Shown in pieces: positions 1-10,881 of a DNA stretch of 64,000 nucleotides (within the stretch, counting starts at the first letter, position 1; each line of letters starts with the position of its first letter). The position numbers were made by a program, and so were the translations under genes. Below the pieces are notes generated by a model. The model saw only the letters and a program-made list of their open reading frames with translations. It was not told the origin of the DNA and made no database searches. The stretch spans positions 1 to 64,000 of the forward strand of contig NZ_JAMBNR010000004.1 in NCBI RefSeq assembly GCF_023715205.1, in the 5' to 3' direction. The stretch comes from Mesobacillus maritimus. Its GTDB lineage: Bacteria; Bacillota; Bacilli; Bacillales; Cytobacillaceae.

Positions 1-175
<175 letters not shown>

Positions 176-321
176 AAATTTGAAAAGCGAAGGCAACTGT
201 TCAACTTCGACAGGCGTTGGAGAGCCGGCCATGCAAATCCCGATTTTGGATTTGTTTGGACGGATTGAAACGGCCGAGAAGTTAGGAGCCGTAGCTAGAC
301 AACGATACTCAATTTACTTTA

Positions 322-357
<36 letters not shown>

Positions 358-397
358 GATTTTTGCGAAAGCAAAAGATCTCTCTTTAATTAAATAG

Positions 398-513
<116 letters not shown>

Positions 514-518
514 AAACT

Positions 519-549
519 AAAAGACAACCGTTACTGGTTGTCTTTTTTA
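519..549 (+). terminator. rrn operon terminator
   Basis: Inverted repeat AAGACAACC / GGTTGTCTT with a 6-base loop, followed by a run of T. It lies 6 bases after the 5S gene. Confidence 0.9.
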
Positions 550-1135
550 TGTTTGAGGTATATATAACTTCAGCTCATTATTGCCGCTTTGTGCATATCC
601 CTTATGAGCTTTTAACCTGCCCCTCCGTATTCTGTCTTAAACCGGCATTGTTAAGGACAGTTTTGCTGTATGCGTCCCACACCTGAATTTAAAAAACAAT
701 CTTCTTTAGCATCCTTAATAATCTGTCCTAAGCTAGTAAGTAGCTTCCCTTAGTTTCTTAAAAAAATCCAACCTACCTCATTAAACAAATCATCTCCAAA
801 GATGGATAAACCCTCAAGTAAATGTTACTGTGAGCCCTATTTTGATCAACCTCAATTTATGACCTTTTTGACCACTTAACTAGGACGGAGTACAAACCAA
901 TGGGTCTTTTACAATCCTCCAACAGATCTTACAAAAAACCCAACCACCTAGCGTTGTATTATTCAACTAATCCCACTCAGAAAAGACATTCAAGCATCAT
1001 CCTTAAGTTTTAATCCTTTCCAAATAGGTTAAAGATAAGGATAGTGACAAATGAATCAATTGTTCAAGAATCCTTTACAAATCAATCAGTTTTTGTGAAG
1101 ATTAGGGCACTGCAAATTTATGGGGAGGAACTAGA
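550..1135. other. intergenic region, no gene seen
   Basis: 586 bases between the rrn terminator and yebE. Stops occur in all frames on both strands and no ribosome binding site precedes any long frame. I see no strong hairpin or repeat. The promoter of yebE presumably lies in the last 200 bases, but no convincing -35/-10 pair stands out. A decayed gene cannot be excluded. Confidence 0.5.
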
Positions 1136-1690
1136 ATGCTACAAAATGGTTTAGTAATGGTTGCTATCATTCTTGTTATCAACATTGTATATGTTTCGTT
1201 TTTTACAATTAGAATGATACTAACGTTAAAAGGTCAGAGATATATGGCAGCTGCAATTAGTACTGTTGAGGTTGTGATTTATGTCGTGGGACTTGGTTTA
1301 GTTCTTGATAATCTAGATCAAATTCAGAACTTAATTGCCTATGCACTTGGTTATGGAATTGGTGTTATTGTTGGAATGAAAATTGAAGATAAACTAGCAC
1401 TAGGGTATATCACAGTCAATGTCATAACAAAAGAATATGACCGCGATCTACCTAAGGTTCTACGTAACCAAGGTTATGGGGTAACTAGCTGGGCTGCAAA
1501 TGGACTTGAAGGCGAACGCATGGCATTGCAAATTCTTACACCGCGCAAATTCGAACTAAAATTGTACCAGCAAATAAAAGAGCAAGATCCAAAGGCTTTT
1601 ATTATTGCTTATGAACCAAAGTCCATTCATGGTGGTTTCTGGGTGAAAAATGTAAGGAAAGGAAAGCTGTTTAGAAATGAAAAAAGCTAA
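1136..1690 (+). CDS. yebE: UPF0316 family membrane protein YebE
   Basis: Protein of 184 residues matching the UPF0316 (DUF2179) family, the length of B. subtilis YebE. The N-terminal half holds about three hydrophobic segments (residues 5-25, 38-58, 65-80). The soluble C-terminal half (about 95-175) contains the DUF2179-like motif with [15 protein letters not shown]. The start is ATG 1136, 7 bases after GGGGAGG. It overlaps the next gene, so the two are translationally coupled. In B. subtilis the same pair sits immediately upstream of purE. The molecular function is not established for the family; an integral membrane location is inferred from the hydrophobic segments. Confidence 0.88.
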   Translation: MLQNGLVMVAIILVINIVYVSFFTIRMILTLKGQRYMAAAISTVEVVIYVVGLGLVLDNLDQIQNLIAYALGYGIGVIVGMKIEDKLALGYITVNVITKEYDRDLPKVLRNQGYGVTSWAANGLEGERMALQILTPRKFELKLYQQIKEQDPKAFIIAYEPKSIHGGFWVKNVRKGKLFRNEKS

Positions 1691-1886
1691 AGGTAAAAAA
1701 CAATTTGAAGTGATGGGTTTCGAAAGCATCAGTGATTGTCTAGATCGAATGAGCAAGGAAGGTTATATGCCGGTCCGCCGAACAGAGAAGCCTATTTTTA
1801 AAGAAGTCATCGTTAATGGTGAAGTGGATTACGAACCAGCTGGTCGACAAATTGTATTTGACGCGGTGCCAGTGGAAAAGGAATAG
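1677..1886 (+). CDS. yebG: YebG, NETI-motif family small protein
   Basis: A 69-residue protein aligned over its full length with B. subtilis YebG from memory: FEV...[16 protein letters not shown], then EKPIFKEV and GRQIVFDA near the C-terminus. The family is named after an NETI motif; at that position this protein reads FESI, so the naming motif itself has diverged. The start overlaps the end of yebE by 14 bases, with AGGAAAGGAAAG upstream as ribosome binding site. The protein is small, charged and probably cytoplasmic. Its function is unknown. Confidence 0.85.
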   Translation: MKKAKGKKQFEVMGFESISDCLDRMSKEGYMPVRRTEKPIFKEVIVNGEVDYEPAGRQIVFDAVPVEKE

Positions 1887-1961
1887 AAAAACTGGCATGA
1901 TATTAAAATGGTTTGATAAACTAGAATATAGAAAAAACCGACTAAAAGACGGTCTAAAACA

Positions 1962-1995
1962 CGAACATTAATAATAAAACCAAATTAAATGTTCG
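1962..1995 (+). promoter_or_regulatory. PurR operator (paired PurBoxes)
   Basis: CGAACAT at 1962-1968 and the inverted ATGTTCG at 1989-1995, separated by 20 bases and ending 8 bases before the -35 box. Two inverted CGAA-core boxes at this spacing are the B. subtilis PurR operator. PurR represses here when PRPP is low. The purR gene itself is not in the window. Confidence 0.85.
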
Positions 1996-2003
1996 ATAAT
2001 CGG

Positions 2004-2033
2004 TTGACAAGAGCTAAAATTAGTTGTTAATAT
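2004..2033 (+). promoter_or_regulatory. purE operon promoter
   Basis: TTGACA at 2004-2009 and TTAATA at 2027-2032 with 17 bp spacing (TAATAT at 18 bp is the alternative). It lies between the PurBoxes and the riboswitch, as expected. Confidence 0.8.
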
Positions 2034-2066
2034 GTAGGTGGCTAATAAATCAAATACTTTATTTTT

Positions 2067-2143
2067 TCCTTCGTATAATAATGGGGATATGGCCCATGAG
2101 TTTCTACCCAATGACCGTAAATTATTGGACTATGAGGGAAAGT
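2067..2143 (+). promoter_or_regulatory. guanine-type purine riboswitch aptamer
   Basis: The conserved three-way junction core is present: TATAATAATGGG, then GATATGG in L2, CCCAT closing P2, AGTTTCTACC in J2/3, CCGTAAAT in L3 and GGACTATG closing. The base equivalent to position 74 of the xpt aptamer is C (GGA-C-TATG), which selects guanine or hypoxanthine, not adenine. The P1 helix (TTCGTATA with TATGAGG) has one apparent mismatch. This matches the purE leader of B. subtilis. Confidence 0.95.
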
Positions 2144-2208
2144 AGTTCCTTAAATGGTTAGGGAAAAGAAACGTACTAAGAATGGGTACTGTTTCTTTGT
2201 CATTCTGA

Positions 2209-2268
2209 GACCCGGACGACTACTTTCTCTTCATTAATAGAGAAATAGTTTGTCCGGGTCTTTCTTTT
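2209..2268 (+). terminator. riboswitch-controlled attenuator terminator
   Basis: GACCCGGAC (2209-2217) pairs with GTCCGGGTC (2252-2260). An inner stem is formed by TTTCTCT and AGAGAAA, and TTTCTTTTA follows. Between aptamer and terminator, GAAACGTAC and GTACTGTTTC can form a competing stem, a possible antiterminator. Guanine binding should favour termination of the pur mRNA. Confidence 0.88.
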
Positions 2269-2271
2269 ATA

Positions 2272-2372
2272 AAGGCTCTATTCTCAAACTTAATTTAAAC
2301 ATATGAAATGACTACGATTGCGTTAAAAATCGACTTTCGCATCTTAACAACAATCGTTACGAAAATAGGCTT
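2272..2372 (+). repeat. MITE-like dispersed repeat, copy A
   Basis: About 101 bp starting AAGGCTCTATTCTCAAAC and ending with an imperfect inverted copy (GTTACGAAAATAGGCTT). It shares the block with ATTGCGTTAAAAATCG with copies at 36.8 and 63.6 kb. It begins right after the T-run of the pur attenuator, and thus lies in the 5' leader of the purE mRNA. Short AT-rich flanks (ATA on both sides) may be a target duplication. Confidence 0.7.
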
Positions 2373-2470
2373 ATAAAAAATCTTGGGTTTATAAAGTTTA
2401 AATCGACTCTTTTCCACAATAGGAATAAAACAAAAAGAATCTATATAAAAAATGAACAGGGGATGGAACG

Positions 2471-2959
2471 ATGAGACCTGTGGTTGGTGTAATTATGGGA
2501 AGCAAATCGGATTGGGAAACGATGAAACATACCTGTGAAGTACTTGAACAACTAGAAATTCCTTATTTAAAAAAAGTAGTATCCGCTCATCGGACTCCAG
2601 ATTTGATGTTTGAGTTCGCTGAAAATGCGCGTAAAGAAGGCTTAAAGGTTATTATTGCTGGCGCTGGCGGGGCAGCTCACCTTCCTGGAATGGTAGCTGC
2701 TAAAACAACTTTACCTGTGATCGGTGTACCCGTAAAATCACGAGCTTTAAACGGATTAGATTCGTTATTATCCATTGTTCAAATGCCTGGAGGCGTTCCA
2801 GTTGCAACCGTTGCGATCGGAGAAGCTGGTGCGAAAAACGCAGGTTTACTTGCTGGCCAAATTTTATCAGCTTTTGATGAAGAACTTAGTGAAAGGCTGG
2901 GAAAGCTAAGGGAAGAAACGAAACAGGCTGTATTGGAAAGTAGTGATGACCTTGGCTAA
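2471..2959 (+). CDS. purE: N5-carboxyaminoimidazole ribonucleotide mutase PurE
   Basis: Class I PurE of 162 residues, normal length. It converts N5-CAIR, made by PurK, to CAIR. The N-terminal [10 protein letters not shown] binds phosphate, VVSAHRTPD carries the catalytic His, and [14 protein letters not shown] and [20 protein letters not shown] are family signatures. It is a cytoplasmic octamer in the family. The start is ATG 2471 after AGGGGATGG. It is the first gene of the operon and overlaps purK by 14 bases. Confidence 0.98.
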   Translation: MRPVVGVIMGSKSDWETMKHTCEVLEQLEIPYLKKVVSAHRTPDLMFEFAENARKEGLKVIIAGAGGAAHLPGMVAAKTTLPVIGVPVKSRALNGLDSLLSIVQMPGGVPVATVAIGEAGAKNAGLLAGQILSAFDEELSERLGKLREETKQAVLESSDDLG

Positions 2960-4103
2960 AATAAACAGTATTTTACCAGGTCAGACCATTGGAATCATTG
3001 GTGGAGGTCAACTCGGGAAAATGATGACATTAGCAGCAAAGGCGATGGGCTTTTCTGTCGTTGTGCTTGATCCTGTGCCGAATTGTCCTTGTGGGCAAGT
3101 GACCGACGAGCAAATTGTTGGGGCCTATGATGACCTTCAAGCAATAAAACTCCTTGCTGAAAAAAGTGATGTTATCACCTATGAGTTTGAAAATATTGAT
3201 GCGCCAACACTTGAGTGGTTAACCAAGAATGCTTATGTACCCCAAGGGACTCAAATTTTAAAAATAACTCAAGATCGAATCCAAGAAAAAACAGCAATTG
3301 AAGCAGCTGGTGTTGAAGTGGCACCATATAAGATTATTAAGAATGCAGAGGACCTTTCTTCAAGTCTTAACCAGATTGGAATGCCTGCCGTACTTAAAAC
3401 AGCCCGGGGAGGGTACGACGGGAAGGGCCAGGTAGTGATTAAACATTCTGAAGAGAAAAGTGAAGCAAGGAAACTTCTCGATCACGGTCATTGTGTTTTA
3501 GAAAAATGGATTCCATTTCAAAAAGAAATTTCTGTGATTATTACAAGAAACTCAAATGGAGATACGGCTGTTTTTCCAGTAGCAGAAAACGAGCATCAAA
3601 ACAATATCCTTCACCAGACCATCGTTCCGGCTAGAATTAGTCAACAGGTTGAACAAAAAGCAAATGAAGTAGCAATCCAGCTTGCAGAGGCTTTTAATCT
3701 AGTGGGGACACTGGCTGTTGAAATGTTTGTTACGAATGAGGATAAAATCTATATTAACGAGCTTGCCCCAAGGCCGCATAATTCAGGTCACTATTCCATC
3801 GAAGCTTGTGAAACTTCGCAGTTTGAGCAGCATATTCGTGCTGTAGCCAATTGGCCGCTCGCACGAACGGATTTGCTTAAGCCAGTGTTGATGGTGAATG
3901 TTTTAGGACAGCACCAAGAAATGCTACTCGAAAAAATTCCACAACTAAAGGATTGGAAAATTCACCTTTATGGGAAACATGAAGCAAAGCATAATCGCAA
4001 GATGGGGCATGTGACGCTCCTTCGTAACACAGTGGACGAAGCCATTGAAGAAGCAAAAGCGAGTGGCATTTGGACTCAAGCTGAAGCCAAGGTAGGAAGT
4101 TAA
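2946..4103 (+). CDS. purK: 5-(carboxyamino)imidazole ribonucleotide synthase PurK
   Basis: ATP-grasp enzyme that carboxylates AIR with bicarbonate and ATP to N5-[17 protein letters not shown] at the N-terminus is the family's phosphate loop. [21 protein letters not shown] (ATP-grasp loop), AVEMFV and [18 protein letters not shown] are diagnostic. Start: a GTG at 2943 is directly followed by ATG at 2946. GGAAAG lies 5 bases before the ATG and only 2 before the GTG, so I take the ATG (385 residues). It overlaps purE, giving translational coupling. Confidence 0.96.
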   Translation: MTLAKINSILPGQTIGIIGGGQLGKMMTLAAKAMGFSVVVLDPVPNCPCGQVTDEQIVGAYDDLQAIKLLAEKSDVITYEFENIDAPTLEWLTKNAYVPQGTQILKITQDRIQEKTAIEAAGVEVAPYKIIKNAEDLSSSLNQIGMPAVLKTARGGYDGKGQVVIKHSEEKSEARKLLDHGHCVLEKWIPFQKEISVIITRNSNGDTAVFPVAENEHQNNILHQTIVPARISQQVEQKANEVAIQLAEAFNLVGTLAVEMFVTNEDKIYINELAPRPHNSGHYSIEACETSQFEQHIRAVANWPLARTDLLKPVLMVNVLGQHQEMLLEKIPQLKDWKIHLYGKHEAKHNRKMGHVTLLRNTVDEAIEEAKASGIWTQAEAKVGS

Positions 4104-4137
4104 GAAAATAGCTGCAAATAGAACGGGGGACATATGA

Positions 4138-5430
4138 ATGATTGATCGTTATACAAGACCAGAAATGGGTGCGATTTGGACAGAAGAAAATCGGTTTAAA
4201 GCATGGCTTGAGGTAGAAATCCTTGCGTGTGAGGCATGGTCTGAGCTTGGGGATATTCCAAAGGAAGATGTTCAAAAAATTAGAGAAAATGCTTCTTTTG
4301 ATGTAGAGCGAATCAAAGAGATTGAAGAAGAAACAAGGCATGATGTGGTTGCTTTTACAAGAGCTGTGTCAGAAACATTGGGAGCGGAGCGGAAATGGGT
4401 TCATTACGGCCTAACCTCAACAGATGTGGTTGATACGGCATTATCTTACTTGTTAAAACAAGCGAACGGCATTTTATTAAAAGACATTGAAAACTTTGTT
4501 GCTATTCTCAAAGAAAAGGCACAAGAACATAAATACACAGTAATGATGGGCCGAACACATGGAGTTCATGCTGAGCCAACTACTTTTGGTTTGAAGCTAG
4601 CTCTTTGGTACGAAGAAATGAAACGGAATTTAGAACGCTTTAAGCAAGCAGCAGATGGAGTCGAATTTGGGAAAATCTCTGGTGCGGTTGGAACGTATGC
4701 CAATATCAATCCATTTGTTGAACAATATGTCTGTGAAAAGCTTGGCTTAAAGGCAGCACCTATTTCTACCCAAACTCTACAGCGTGATCGCCATGCCCAC
4801 TATATGTCTACGCTAGCTTTGGTTGCTACAAGCATTGAAAAATTTGCGGTAGAAGTGCGTGGTTTGCAAAAGAGTGAAACACGAGAAGTGGAAGAGTTCT
4901 TTGCAAAAGGGCAAAAAGGTTCATCGGCCATGCCGCATAAACGGAACCCAATTGGATCAGAAAACATGACCGGTATGGCACGTGTTATTCGTGGTTACAT
5001 GATGACCGCTTACGAAAATGTTCCATTATGGCATGAACGTGATATTTCACATTCATCTGCAGAACGGGTGATTTTACCTGATGCAACGATTGCGCTGAAT
5101 TATATGTTAAACCGCTTCGGAAATATTATTAAGAACTTAACGGTTTATCCAGAGAACATGAAGCGCAATATGGATCGCACTCTTGGTCTTATTTATTCAC
5201 AACGAGTTTTGCTAGCCTTAATTGAAAAAGGCATGTCTCGTGAGGAAGCTTATGATACAGTGCAGCCACGAGCAATGGAAGCATGGGAAAAACAAGTACC
5301 TTTCCGGAGCCTGGTTGAAAGTGATGAGAAAATTATCACGTTATTAAATACAGAGGAACTCGATGATTGCTTTGATTATAACTATCATTTAAAGCATGTT
5401 GATACAATCTTTGAACGCCTAGGACTTTAA
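4138..5430 (+). CDS. purB: adenylosuccinate lyase PurB
   Basis: 430 residues, as in B. subtilis. It catalyses two fumarate eliminations: SAICAR to AICAR, and adenylosuccinate to [12 protein letters not shown] and [14 protein letters not shown] carry substrate contacts and a catalytic His; the fumarase/aspartase superfamily signature [11 protein letters not shown] carries the catalytic Ser loop. The start is ATG 4138 behind ACGGGGGA. A 14-bp stem-loop follows the gene before purC. Confidence 0.98.
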   Translation: MIDRYTRPEMGAIWTEENRFKAWLEVEILACEAWSELGDIPKEDVQKIRENASFDVERIKEIEEETRHDVVAFTRAVSETLGAERKWVHYGLTSTDVVDTALSYLLKQANGILLKDIENFVAILKEKAQEHKYTVMMGRTHGVHAEPTTFGLKLALWYEEMKRNLERFKQAADGVEFGKISGAVGTYANINPFVEQYVCEKLGLKAAPISTQTLQRDRHAHYMSTLALVATSIEKFAVEVRGLQKSETREVEEFFAKGQKGSSAMPHKRNPIGSENMTGMARVIRGYMMTAYENVPLWHERDISHSSAERVILPDATIALNYMLNRFGNIIKNLTVYPENMKRNMDRTLGLIYSQRVLLALIEKGMSREEAYDTVQPRAMEAWEKQVPFRSLVESDEKIITLLNTEELDDCFDYNYHLKHVDTIFERLGL

Positions 5431-5463
5431 AAAACAGAATCTGTAATAACGATAACAGGTTAA

Positions 5464-5517
5464 GTGTCACTCCAACAGCAGGAGCTGAACTCAGTTGGTT
5501 CTTTGTTGGAGTGACAC
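5464..5517 (+). other. intra-operon stem-loop between purB and purC
   Basis: GTGTCACTCCAACA (5464-5477) is perfectly complementary to TGTTGGAGTGACAC (5504-5517) with a 26-base loop. No T-run follows, so it is not a standard terminator. It may protect or process the mRNA, or partly attenuate. Confidence 0.75.
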
Positions 5518-5573
5518 CCAACATGCATGAAACACCGAATATTTTAAATCTTCTCTTTGAGGGAGCGGGAAAA

Positions 5574-6293
5574 ATGGAGAAAAAAGATCTGTTATATGAG
5601 GGAAAAGCGAAGCGTGTTTATTTAACGGAAGATGAAAACATCGTTTGGATTCAATATAAAGATTCAGCAACGGCTTATAACGGGGAGAAAAAAGCGGAGA
5701 TACTCGGCAAAGGTCGGTTGAATAACGAGATTACCAGTTTACTATTTTCAATGCTTCAGGAAAAAGGGGTTCCGTCGCATTTCATTAGAAAAGTTTCAGA
5801 TACAGAACAGCTCGTCAAACGGGTCAACATCATTCCTCTTGAAGTGATTGTCCGTAACTATGCAGCTGGAAGTTTTTCTAAGCGTCTTGGCTTAGAGGAA
5901 GGTCAAAAGCTCAAATTTCCATTAGTGGAGTTTTGTTTAAAGAATGATGATCTTGGAGATCCACTTGTAACAGACGACCAAATTGATGTGCTTAATATTG
6001 CGACATCTGAAGAGATAGCAATCCTTAAAGAAAAGGCTCGAAAAATTAACTCCGTGTTAACAGACTTTTTTCAACAAGTGGGTGTTCGCCTGATTGATTT
6101 TAAACTTGAGTTTGGAAAAGAGGCAGACGGCTCCATTTTATTAGCGGATGAGGTTTCTCCAGATACTTGTCGCCTATGGGATATCGAAACAAACGAAAAG
6201 CTCGATAAAGATGTTTTTCGACGTGATTTAGGGAACTTAACAAATGCATATGAAACCATTTTAGGACGATTGGGAGGTCCAACACATGTATAA
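5574..6293 (+). CDS. purC: SAICAR synthetase PurC
   Basis: Phosphoribosylaminoimidazole-succinocarboxamide synthase: joins CAIR and aspartate with ATP. YEGKAKRVY at the N-terminus, VEVIVRNYAAGSF-like (PLEVIVRNYAAGSF) and DFKLEFG with VLADEVSPDTCRLWD-like sequence are family motifs. The frame is open from 5511, but the ATG at 5574 is preceded by GGGAGCGGG and gives MEKKDLLYEGKAK, matching the family's usual start, so the protein has 239 residues. It overlaps purS by 8 bases. Confidence 0.97.
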   Translation: MEKKDLLYEGKAKRVYLTEDENIVWIQYKDSATAYNGEKKAEILGKGRLNNEITSLLFSMLQEKGVPSHFIRKVSDTEQLVKRVNIIPLEVIVRNYAAGSFSKRLGLEEGQKLKFPLVEFCLKNDDLGDPLVTDDQIDVLNIATSEEIAILKEKARKINSVLTDFFQQVGVRLIDFKLEFGKEADGSILLADEVSPDTCRLWDIETNEKLDKDVFRRDLGNLTNAYETILGRLGGPTHV

Positions 6294-6540
6294 AGTGAAG
6301 GTGTATGTAACATTAAGAGAAAGCGTACTAGATCCACAAGGAACAGCGGTGAAAAAATCATTAGATACAATGGGCTATCCTAATGTTCAGGATGTTCGTA
6401 TTGGAAAATATATGGAATTAACTCTTGAGAAAACCGAGCGAAAGATTGAAGAAGTGGTAGAGGAAATGTGCGAACGATTGCTTTCAAACCCAGTTATTGA
6501 AGATTACCGCTATGAGATTGAGGAGAGTGTTGTACTGTGA
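6286..6540 (+). CDS. purS: FGAM synthase subunit PurS
   Basis: 84 residues. Small structural subunit of the three-part formylglycinamidine ribonucleotide synthase PurSQL found in Gram-positive bacteria and archaea. The sequence [20 protein letters not shown] followed by IGKYMEL is typical. It bridges PurQ and PurL and helps ammonia transfer. It overlaps purC and purQ, so it is tightly coupled. Confidence 0.97.
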   Translation: MYKVKVYVTLRESVLDPQGTAVKKSLDTMGYPNVQDVRIGKYMELTLEKTERKIEEVVEEMCERLLSNPVIEDYRYEIEESVVL

Positions 6541-7223
6541 GGTTCGCGGTTATTGTTTTTCCTGGATCCAATTGCGATGTTGATATGTATCATGCGGCTA
6601 AAGATGAGCTTGGCGAAGAAGCGGAATACGTCTGGCATGATTCTACAAGTCTAGAAGACTTTGATGCTGTACTTCTTCCTGGAGGATTCTCATTTGGAGA
6701 CTACTTACGTACAGGAGCAATAGCTCGCTTTAGCCCGATTATGAACGAAGTAGTGAAAGCCGCAGAAGCAGGGAAACCGGTTTTGGGCGTCTGCAATGGG
6801 TTTCAAGTGTTGCTTGAAGCTGGCTTGTTACCGGGTGCGATGCGCCGGAACGAAAGCTTAAAATTTATTTGTCGCCCTGTGCAATTAAAGGTCAAGAACA
6901 ATGAAACGATGTTCACGTCTTCTTATCAAAAAGATGAAGTAATCCAAATCCCAATTGCTCATGGAGAAGGAAATTACTATTGTGATGAGCAAACGTTAGC
7001 GAATTTAAAAGCAAACAACCAAATTGTATTCACATACGATGGAACAAACCCAAATGGCAGTATTGAGGATATTGCGGGAATCATTAATGCCCAAGGAAAT
7101 GTTCTAGGGATGATGCCGCATCCAGAGCGAGCAGTGGACCCACTTCTTGGTGGCGCTGACGGATTAAAACTGTTTAAATCAATCGTTAAACAATGGAGGG
7201 AAACCCATGCAGTTAAAGCTTGA
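6537..7223 (+). CDS. purQ: FGAM synthase glutaminase subunit PurQ
   Basis: 228 residues, class I glutamine amidotransferase. [10 protein letters not shown] at the N-terminus, [12 protein letters not shown] (oxyanion loop), GVCNGFQ with the nucleophile Cys, and MMPHPERA with the catalytic His. It hydrolyses glutamine and feeds ammonia to PurL. The start is GTG 6537, overlapping the purS stop as GTGA. It overlaps purL by 17 bases. Confidence 0.97.
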   Translation: MRFAVIVFPGSNCDVDMYHAAKDELGEEAEYVWHDSTSLEDFDAVLLPGGFSFGDYLRTGAIARFSPIMNEVVKAAEAGKPVLGVCNGFQVLLEAGLLPGAMRRNESLKFICRPVQLKVKNNETMFTSSYQKDEVIQIPIAHGEGNYYCDEQTLANLKANNQIVFTYDGTNPNGSIEDIAGIINAQGNVLGMMPHPERAVDPLLGGADGLKLFKSIVKQWRETHAVKA

Positions 7224-9423
7224 GCCAAGTCCAGAACAAATTAAATCAGAAAAAATTTATCAAGAGATGGGCATCACTGATGACGAGTTCAAGCGCATCG
7301 AAGAGATTCTTGGGCGTTTACCCAATTATACGGAAACCGGTCTGTTTTCGGTTATGTGGTCAGAACACTGTAGTTATAAAAACTCAAAACCTGTTCTAAA
7401 AAAATTCCCGGTAACAGGAGAGCATGTGTTACAAGGTCCTGGAGAAGGTGCAGGGATTGTCGATATCGGCGACCAACAAGCTGTTGTCTTTAAAATTGAA
7501 AGTCATAACCACCCGTCAGCGATCGAACCTTATCAAGGGGCTGCAACAGGTGTAGGTGGTATTATCCGTGATGTGTTTTCAATGGGAGCAAGACCAATTG
7601 CTTTGTTGAACTCGTTAAGATTCGGCGAGTTAAAATCAGCTCGTGGAAAGTATTTGTTTGAAGAAGTTGTTGCTGGGATTGCTGGGTATGGGAACTGCAT
7701 TGGAATCCCAACCGTTGGTGGCGAGATTCAGTTTGATCCTTGCTATGAAGGAAATCCGCTTGTCAATGCGATGTGTGTTGGTGTCATTGATCATAAAGAC
7801 ATTAAAAAAGGTCAGGCACATGGTGTTGGCAACACGGTGATGTATGTTGGCGCAAAAACGGGCCGTGATGGAATCCACGGGGCAACATTTGCGTCAGAGG
7901 AGTTAACAGAGCAGTCTGAGGAAAATCGCCCAGCTGTACAAGTGGGTGATCCATTTATGGAGAAGCTTTTAATTGAAGCATCTTTAGAAGTCATTCAATC
8001 GGATGCTTTAGTTGGGATTCAAGATATGGGGGCGGCTGGTCTTGCAAGTTCGTCAGCAGAAATGGCCAGCAAAGCAGGATCTGGGATCGAGATGAACCTT
8101 GACCTTGTGCCACAGCGTGAAACAGGAATGACCGCTTACGAAATGATGTTATCCGAATCACAAGAGCGCATGTTGCTGGTTATTCAAAAAGGCAGAGAAG
8201 AAGAGATTGCTAGTTTGTTTGAAAAGTACAATCTTGAGGCGGTAGCGGTCGGTCATGTAACAGATGACAAAATGCTTCGCTTGGTTCATCATGGCGAAGT
8301 GGTCGCGGAAGTTCCAGCGGATGCCCTTGCAGAAGATGCACCTGTTTATCATAAGCCATCAAGGGTGCCTGAATACTACGAGCAGTTTCAAGCGATGGAA
8401 AATAAAGTTCCTGTGGTAGAGAACGTTGAAGAAACGCTTATAGATTTATTGAAACAACCGACGATTGCCAGCAAAGAGTGGGTTTATGACCAGTATGATT
8501 ATATGGTTCGTACCAATACCGTTGTGGCACCTGGTTCGGATGCAGCACTTGTTCGAATTCGCGGAACGGAAAAGGCATTAGCGATGACAACAGACTGCAA
8601 TTCTCGCTACATCTATTTGGACCCTGAAACAGGTGGAAAAATTGCAGTAGCGGAAGCAGCGCGAAACATTGTTTGTTCTGGTGCAGAGCCATTAGCGATT
8701 ACCGACGGCTTAAACTTTGGAAACCCAGAAAACCCAGAGATTTTCTGGCAGCTTGAAAAAGCAGCGGATGGGATCAGTGAAGCTTGCCGCCAGTTTAATT
8801 CACCAGTAATCAGTGGAAATGTCTCGTTATATAACGAAACAAATGGGACGGCTATATATCCAACACCGGTAATTGGTATGGTTGGTCTCGTACAAAACTT
8901 GAAAGATGCAACAACGCAAAACTTCAAGCAAGCTGGTAATCTTATCTATCTTTTAGGAGAAACAGAAGTGGAGTTTGGCGGAAGCGAATTACAAAAGTTC
9001 ATTCATGGAGAGATTTTCGGAAAAGCTCCAGCAATTGATTTAGACAAAGAGAAAAGTTATCAAGACCAAGTGTTAACTGCAATTCGTGCCGGTGTGGTTG
9101 CTTCTGCGCATGATGTGGCTGAAGGTGGTATTTCAGTTGCGCTTGCAGAGTCTGTTATGGGTGCGGAAGGTCTAGGTGCAGAGGTTTCTCTTGAAGGTGA
9201 TAAGGTAACAGCTTTATTTAGTGAATCACAATCTAGATTTATTCTTTCTGTAAAACCAGAGCAGCAAGAACAGTTTGAGAGATTGACAGATGCAGTGTTG
9301 ATTGGAAAAGTGACGGACACACCAGTTTTGACGATTAAAGTGAATGGGGAACAGGCTGTTCAACTTGAGGTTGAGAAAATGAAAGAGGCCTGGAAAGGAG
9401 CTATTCCATGCTTGCTGAACTAA
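7207..9423 (+). CDS. purL: FGAM synthase synthetase subunit PurL (small type)
   Basis: 738 residues, the short PurL that works with PurS and PurQ (the E. coli-type enzyme is about 1300). It converts FGAR, ATP and ammonia to FGAM. Motifs seen: MWSEHCSYK near the N-terminus, [28 protein letters not shown] and, in the second half, [16 protein letters not shown]. The start is ATG 7207 inside the purQ end behind GGAGGG. It overlaps purF by 16 bases. Confidence 0.98.
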   Translation: MQLKLEPSPEQIKSEKIYQEMGITDDEFKRIEEILGRLPNYTETGLFSVMWSEHCSYKNSKPVLKKFPVTGEHVLQGPGEGAGIVDIGDQQAVVFKIESHNHPSAIEPYQGAATGVGGIIRDVFSMGARPIALLNSLRFGELKSARGKYLFEEVVAGIAGYGNCIGIPTVGGEIQFDPCYEGNPLVNAMCVGVIDHKDIKKGQAHGVGNTVMYVGAKTGRDGIHGATFASEELTEQSEENRPAVQVGDPFMEKLLIEASLEVIQSDALVGIQDMGAAGLASSSAEMASKAGSGIEMNLDLVPQRETGMTAYEMMLSESQERMLLVIQKGREEEIASLFEKYNLEAVAVGHVTDDKMLRLVHHGEVVAEVPADALAEDAPVYHKPSRVPEYYEQFQAMENKVPVVENVEETLIDLLKQPTIASKEWVYDQYDYMVRTNTVVAPGSDAALVRIRGTEKALAMTTDCNSRYIYLDPETGGKIAVAEAARNIVCSGAEPLAITDGLNFGNPENPEIFWQLEKAADGISEACRQFNSPVISGNVSLYNETNGTAIYPTPVIGMVGLVQNLKDATTQNFKQAGNLIYLLGETEVEFGGSELQKFIHGEIFGKAPAIDLDKEKSYQDQVLTAIRAGVVASAHDVAEGGISVALAESVMGAEGLGAEVSLEGDKVTALFSESQSRFILSVKPEQQEQFERLTDAVLIGKVTDTPVLTIKVNGEQAVQLEVEKMKEAWKGAIPCLLN

Positions 9424-10820
9424 AAGGGTTAAACGAAGAGTGTGGACTGTTTGGGATTTGGGGCCATGAAAATGCAGCACAAATTACGTATTACGGACTA
9501 CACAGTCTTCAACATCGCGGTCAAGAAGGAACGGGAATTGTCGTCAATGATGGTGGAAGCCTAAGGGTCTCTAAAGGTGAGGGATTAGTAACCGAGGTGT
9601 TTAACTCTAAAGTCATTCAAGAGTTACCGGGAACGAGTGCAATAGGTCATGTGCGTTACGCTACTGCCGGCGGTGGCGGGTATGAAAATGTTCAGCCACT
9701 TTTGTTCCGTTCCCAAAGTAGTAGTTTGGCTCTTGCTCATAATGGAAATCTAGTCAATGCAACTCCCCTTAAGCATCAGTTAGAGTCACAGGGTAGTATT
9801 TTTCAAACAAGTTCAGATACCGAAGTGTTAGCTCATTTGATTAAAAGAAGCGGTTTTCCACTATTAAAAGATCAAGTGAAAAATTCTTTGTCGATGCTAA
9901 AAGGCGCTTATGCTTTTCTGATTATGACGGAAACGGAAATGATGGTGGCGCTAGATCCCAATGGGTTAAGACCATTATCGCTTGGAATGTTGGGTGATTC
10001 TTATGTGGTTGCATCTGAAACATGTGCATTCGATATTGTCGGGGCAGAATATATTCGGGACGTAATGCCAGGGGAACTGTTGGTCATTAACGATGAGGGA
10101 ATCCAATCAGAGATGTTTACACTAAGCACGAACATGTCCCTTTGTGCGATGGAATATGTGTATTTTTCCAGACCAGACAGCAATGTCAATGGCATTAATG
10201 TTCATACAGCCCGCAAAAACCTTGGGAAACAACTAGCTTTGGAAGCACCAATTGAGGCTGATGTTATAACGGGAGTGCCAGACTCAAGTATTTCGGCAGC
10301 GATAGGCTATGCAGAGGAAACAGGAATTCCTTATGAAATGGGTTTGATTAAAAACCGTTATGTCGGTCGGACGTTTATTCAACCTTCGCAGTCGTTACGG
10401 GAACAAGGGGTGAAGATGAAGCTTTCACCTGTTCGTGGAGTCGTCGAAGGGAAGCGAGTCGTGATGGTGGATGATTCGATTGTGCGTGGGACAACAAGTC
10501 GGAGAATCGTTTCCATGTTAAAAGATGCGGGGGCTACTGAAGTTCATGTTGTCATCAGTTCGCCAGCGATAAAAAACCCATGTTTTTACGGAATTGATAC
10601 TTCCTCTCGCGAAGAATTGATCGCGGCGGATAAAAGTGTCGAGGAAATAAGAGACATCATCGGAGCGGATTCATTAACCTTTTTGAGTGTGGAAGGATTA
10701 TTGTCCGCAATTGGCAGCAAGCATGAAGGGGAAACCCGTGGCCATTGTCTTGCTTGTTTTACAGGGAAATATCCTACTGAAATTTATCCTCAGGAACAGC
10801 CTGTCGGTGCAAAAATATAG
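9408..10820 (+). CDS. purF: amidophosphoribosyltransferase PurF
   Basis: First committed step: PRPP and glutamine to phosphoribosylamine. 470 residues. The N-terminus has an 11-residue propeptide ending before Cys12 ([11 protein letters not shown]), the Ntn glutaminase nucleophile freed by self-cleavage as in B. subtilis. The PRTase loop [13 protein letters not shown] binds PRPP. Cys pair CLAC at 447-450, with further Cys upstream, fits the B. subtilis [4Fe-4S] oxygen-sensing cluster. The start lies inside purL. Confidence 0.98.
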   Translation: MLAELKGLNEECGLFGIWGHENAAQITYYGLHSLQHRGQEGTGIVVNDGGSLRVSKGEGLVTEVFNSKVIQELPGTSAIGHVRYATAGGGGYENVQPLLFRSQSSSLALAHNGNLVNATPLKHQLESQGSIFQTSSDTEVLAHLIKRSGFPLLKDQVKNSLSMLKGAYAFLIMTETEMMVALDPNGLRPLSLGMLGDSYVVASETCAFDIVGAEYIRDVMPGELLVINDEGIQSEMFTLSTNMSLCAMEYVYFSRPDSNVNGINVHTARKNLGKQLALEAPIEADVITGVPDSSISAAIGYAEETGIPYEMGLIKNRYVGRTFIQPSQSLREQGVKMKLSPVRGVVEGKRVVMVDDSIVRGTTSRRIVSMLKDAGATEVHVVISSPAIKNPCFYGIDTSSREELIAADKSVEEIRDIIGADSLTFLSVEGLLSAIGSKHEGETRGHCLACFTGKYPTEIYPQEQPVGAKI

Positions 10821-10881
10821 TAGATTGGCTTTTACAAGGATTAGAGTTTAAGAGACAAGACAAAGAGGCGGAGGTATGGAG

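Noticed and set aside
550-1135. Decayed protease-like gene on the minus strand
   Set aside because: One short minus-strand stretch near 600-680 faintly resembles a protease N-terminus, but stops and lack of further similarity leave no support.
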